From the NCBI RefSeq assembly GCF_000699445.3, contig NC_067195.1:64228591-64292590 (forward strand): 64,000 bases of DNA. The letters are read 5' to 3'. The notes beneath the pieces are model-generated. The model worked only from the letters and a program-made list of their open reading frames with translations. It had not been told where the DNA came from and did not search any database. Of the stretch, positions 58,601 to 61,600 are shown in pieces; the first letter of the stretch is position 1; each line of letters opens with the position of its first letter. The stretch comes from Schistosoma haematobium (taxonomy: Eukaryota > Platyhelminthes > Trematoda > Strigeidida > Schistosomatidae). Made by a program: the position numbers and the translations under genes.

Positions 58601-61600
58601 GAACACGTGGTTCAGTTGGGCAAAGTGTATTTGCCGCTCCACCTGGTTGTGCAATCGCTTATGAACCTCATTTAGATGCTGACAGTGGAGATTCAGGCAG
58701 AGGTCCATCTGAAGAAGGCAATCAATTTTTATTATCAGATAATTATCGAAGTAAGTAGTTATTTTTGATTTTTAAAACTGATTTGTTAAATTTAACATCA
58801 GTAGCATACATTGTAAGCTATTAAAACTCATTTTACTTTTAAACACTGTATTTGGGAAACGTATCACACAAAATTGAACATTCATTTGATATTTTAATAT
58901 ATGAATGAAGAATATTCTTTTCAATAATGTCTAGCTAAGTTTTACAATCATATTATTAATCTACTATGTAACTAGGTTTGAGGCAAAATACATAGTTTAA
59001 ACTCATAACATAAGAATTAAAGATTTTGAAATAAAACAAAATCCATAATGTTGATATGATTAATATACAACGTTAACTTGAATAAGTTTATATGTGAACT
59101 GAAATTATAAGATTAATGATTAGAACAAATATGGATCAGATAGAGTGAGGGAAATAATAATACAATTGTCAACTCTATCAAATATTTAGTCGAACACTGT
59201 TTTTCTGTATAACTTTATATGAATTAAATAAGAAATAATGCGTTCAGGAGATTAATAGTTATGCTGAACCAATAACAATATGAAGTGTCATAAATATATC
59301 TCATTTTTTTTAAAAAAGCGATATAAAATCCTCTAAGTATAGTATAGTAGTGAACAGAACACAGGAGGGGACAATCAGAGTTACAGAGTTACTCGGTAAA
59401 ATAGAAAAACCAAATAGTAAATCGTTAATTTGCAAAATATTAATGCATCATATCAAAATGGACTGTTGCTGTTGCAATCATCAATCCATTGTCTCACATT
59501 TCATGGTTCATGCGTTTTCTTACAAATTGCATTGTGTTCCCGTTCTTCCTTTCTTGATCTTCCCCCATCTTCTACTGCCATACATTACGTTCTTTAACTC
59601 GCGACACATACTACTTATATCAATATAAGTAGCACAAACCACATAGCCTGATTGTTTCATCACTTTTCTCATTAGAATTATGTAACCGTATTTCATGAAG
59701 ACTGAAAACTTTGTTTACCATTTTGTTATTTTTGAGATTTATTCAAATGATAGTATTTCACAAATCTTAGTAAGTAATCAGTTTATTTCTTGTTATCATT
59801 TAACAAACATTATTAATCAATAATGATTCTCTTGATTGGATAAGCTTAATTACGTTTGTTTTATAAATCAGTAAATAATCCATTGTGTATACCGTGATTA
59901 ATTTAAAACTTGAAAAAATAAAGCGTTTTGCCGCCTTAATACGCAATAAAACATAATTCTTTACATAAACAGTAGAAATATACTTACAAATGTATAAATA
60001 TATATATTAAACATGAAGTAGTTATCAACTTAGTCGATCCTAGCAATGATTATCACTGAAAATACAATCTTTTTTGAAACTTGACGATGAGATGGTCTGA
60101 ACAAATGACAATTCAGTTCTTCATTGTAATTTGTATACTTACTAAATATGTGCACATTTGTATTTTATAGACTCATCCTGGCCCAAATTACATGAATATG
60201 ATAAATGTTTCACTAGTTAAGGAATTAATTACTTGTACGAAATATTTGTTATTTTGATGTTATATACATTTGAACAAGTAGTGGTTCTATATAATACTAA
60301 TAATATCAATGTGTATTTATGCTGCATGGATCTCACATTAACCAACACTCACTTGATAATGAAAGCGAAAGCAATTTTGAACTAAAGCCAGGTTTTTCAA
60401 CCTTATTTAATGAAAAATAAATAAATGAAAATAAGTAAAAGTAATTTTAACGGTTTTCTAGGCACTTGAACAGCTCAACAACAAAAAAGAAAAAGAAACA
60501 ATCAAAGTGTTCCATCTTTCCATTTAGTTCTTATTTATTTTATCACTTGAAATGGTGAACAGATTTTATACCAACAAAAAAAAAAGAAGATGAATGAACA
60601 AGTGACAGTCACTTTCGCTGTTGTTAGTTTCAATAAAGAAAGAAAGAAAAACACTCCTTCTAAGAAAGAAATTTCTTAGAAGAAAAGGTGTTTATATTGT
60701 GCGCTATAATTTCAAAAGTCAATTCAATTAAATCAGTCATTCTTTTTCTATTTTTATGTAATACATTCATTTGATTAGTGAAAATAAAATAAAAAAACAA
60801 AAAAAAAGAAAAAACAAGGAATTGTTAACAACTAGAACATAGGAATACTTCTAGTAACTGATTAACTTAGATAAATCAAATTATTTCCTATTGTAAGTAA
60901 TAATGATTTCATAATGAGATAAGAACATTTGTATTTTTGGACTAACATTAAATTATTTATTTATTTTTTATTTAATAACAAATAACCTAGTTACAGTAAA
61001 CAAAATAACTAAAATAAGTATATATTATGTACATATGTATTCTACTGTTTACAGTGAAATAAGAAAGTGGTTAACTAACTTATAGTTTAGTGAACAAGAA
61101 AACAAGTGAGGACAATCGAATGTATTTGAATAAAAAATTACAGAACATGTTAGTAAAATCTGAGAATTATATAGTAAATACTTCATTTGAAAACTGTAAA
61201 TCAGTCGTTTCAAACTTCATTGTTTTTTTTTTTTCGTTTCGACACTAAACATTCTTTGTTCTCGTTCTTTTTGCTTTGATCTTCTTAATCTTCTGCCAGC
61301 AGGCATTTCACTTCCGATTGATGCTAAATACAACTCATATCAGTCGACATCATTAGCATACACCACAATAGTATGTATATATTATTTACCTGAAAACCAT
61401 GTAGTGTAGTAAATAGCAAAGACTAAACTTTGTTTCTTAATGGCTTAAAAATTAAATTTAAAGGAAATACTGTCAGTAAAAATATCCGATATGATAGAAC
61501 TTCTATTTACAGTAAGTATCATCTTCATTATTAGATATTTTATTTGAAACAATACAGAAATTCTTAAGAAACTAATACGAAGAAAAACTAGAAGTTGACT

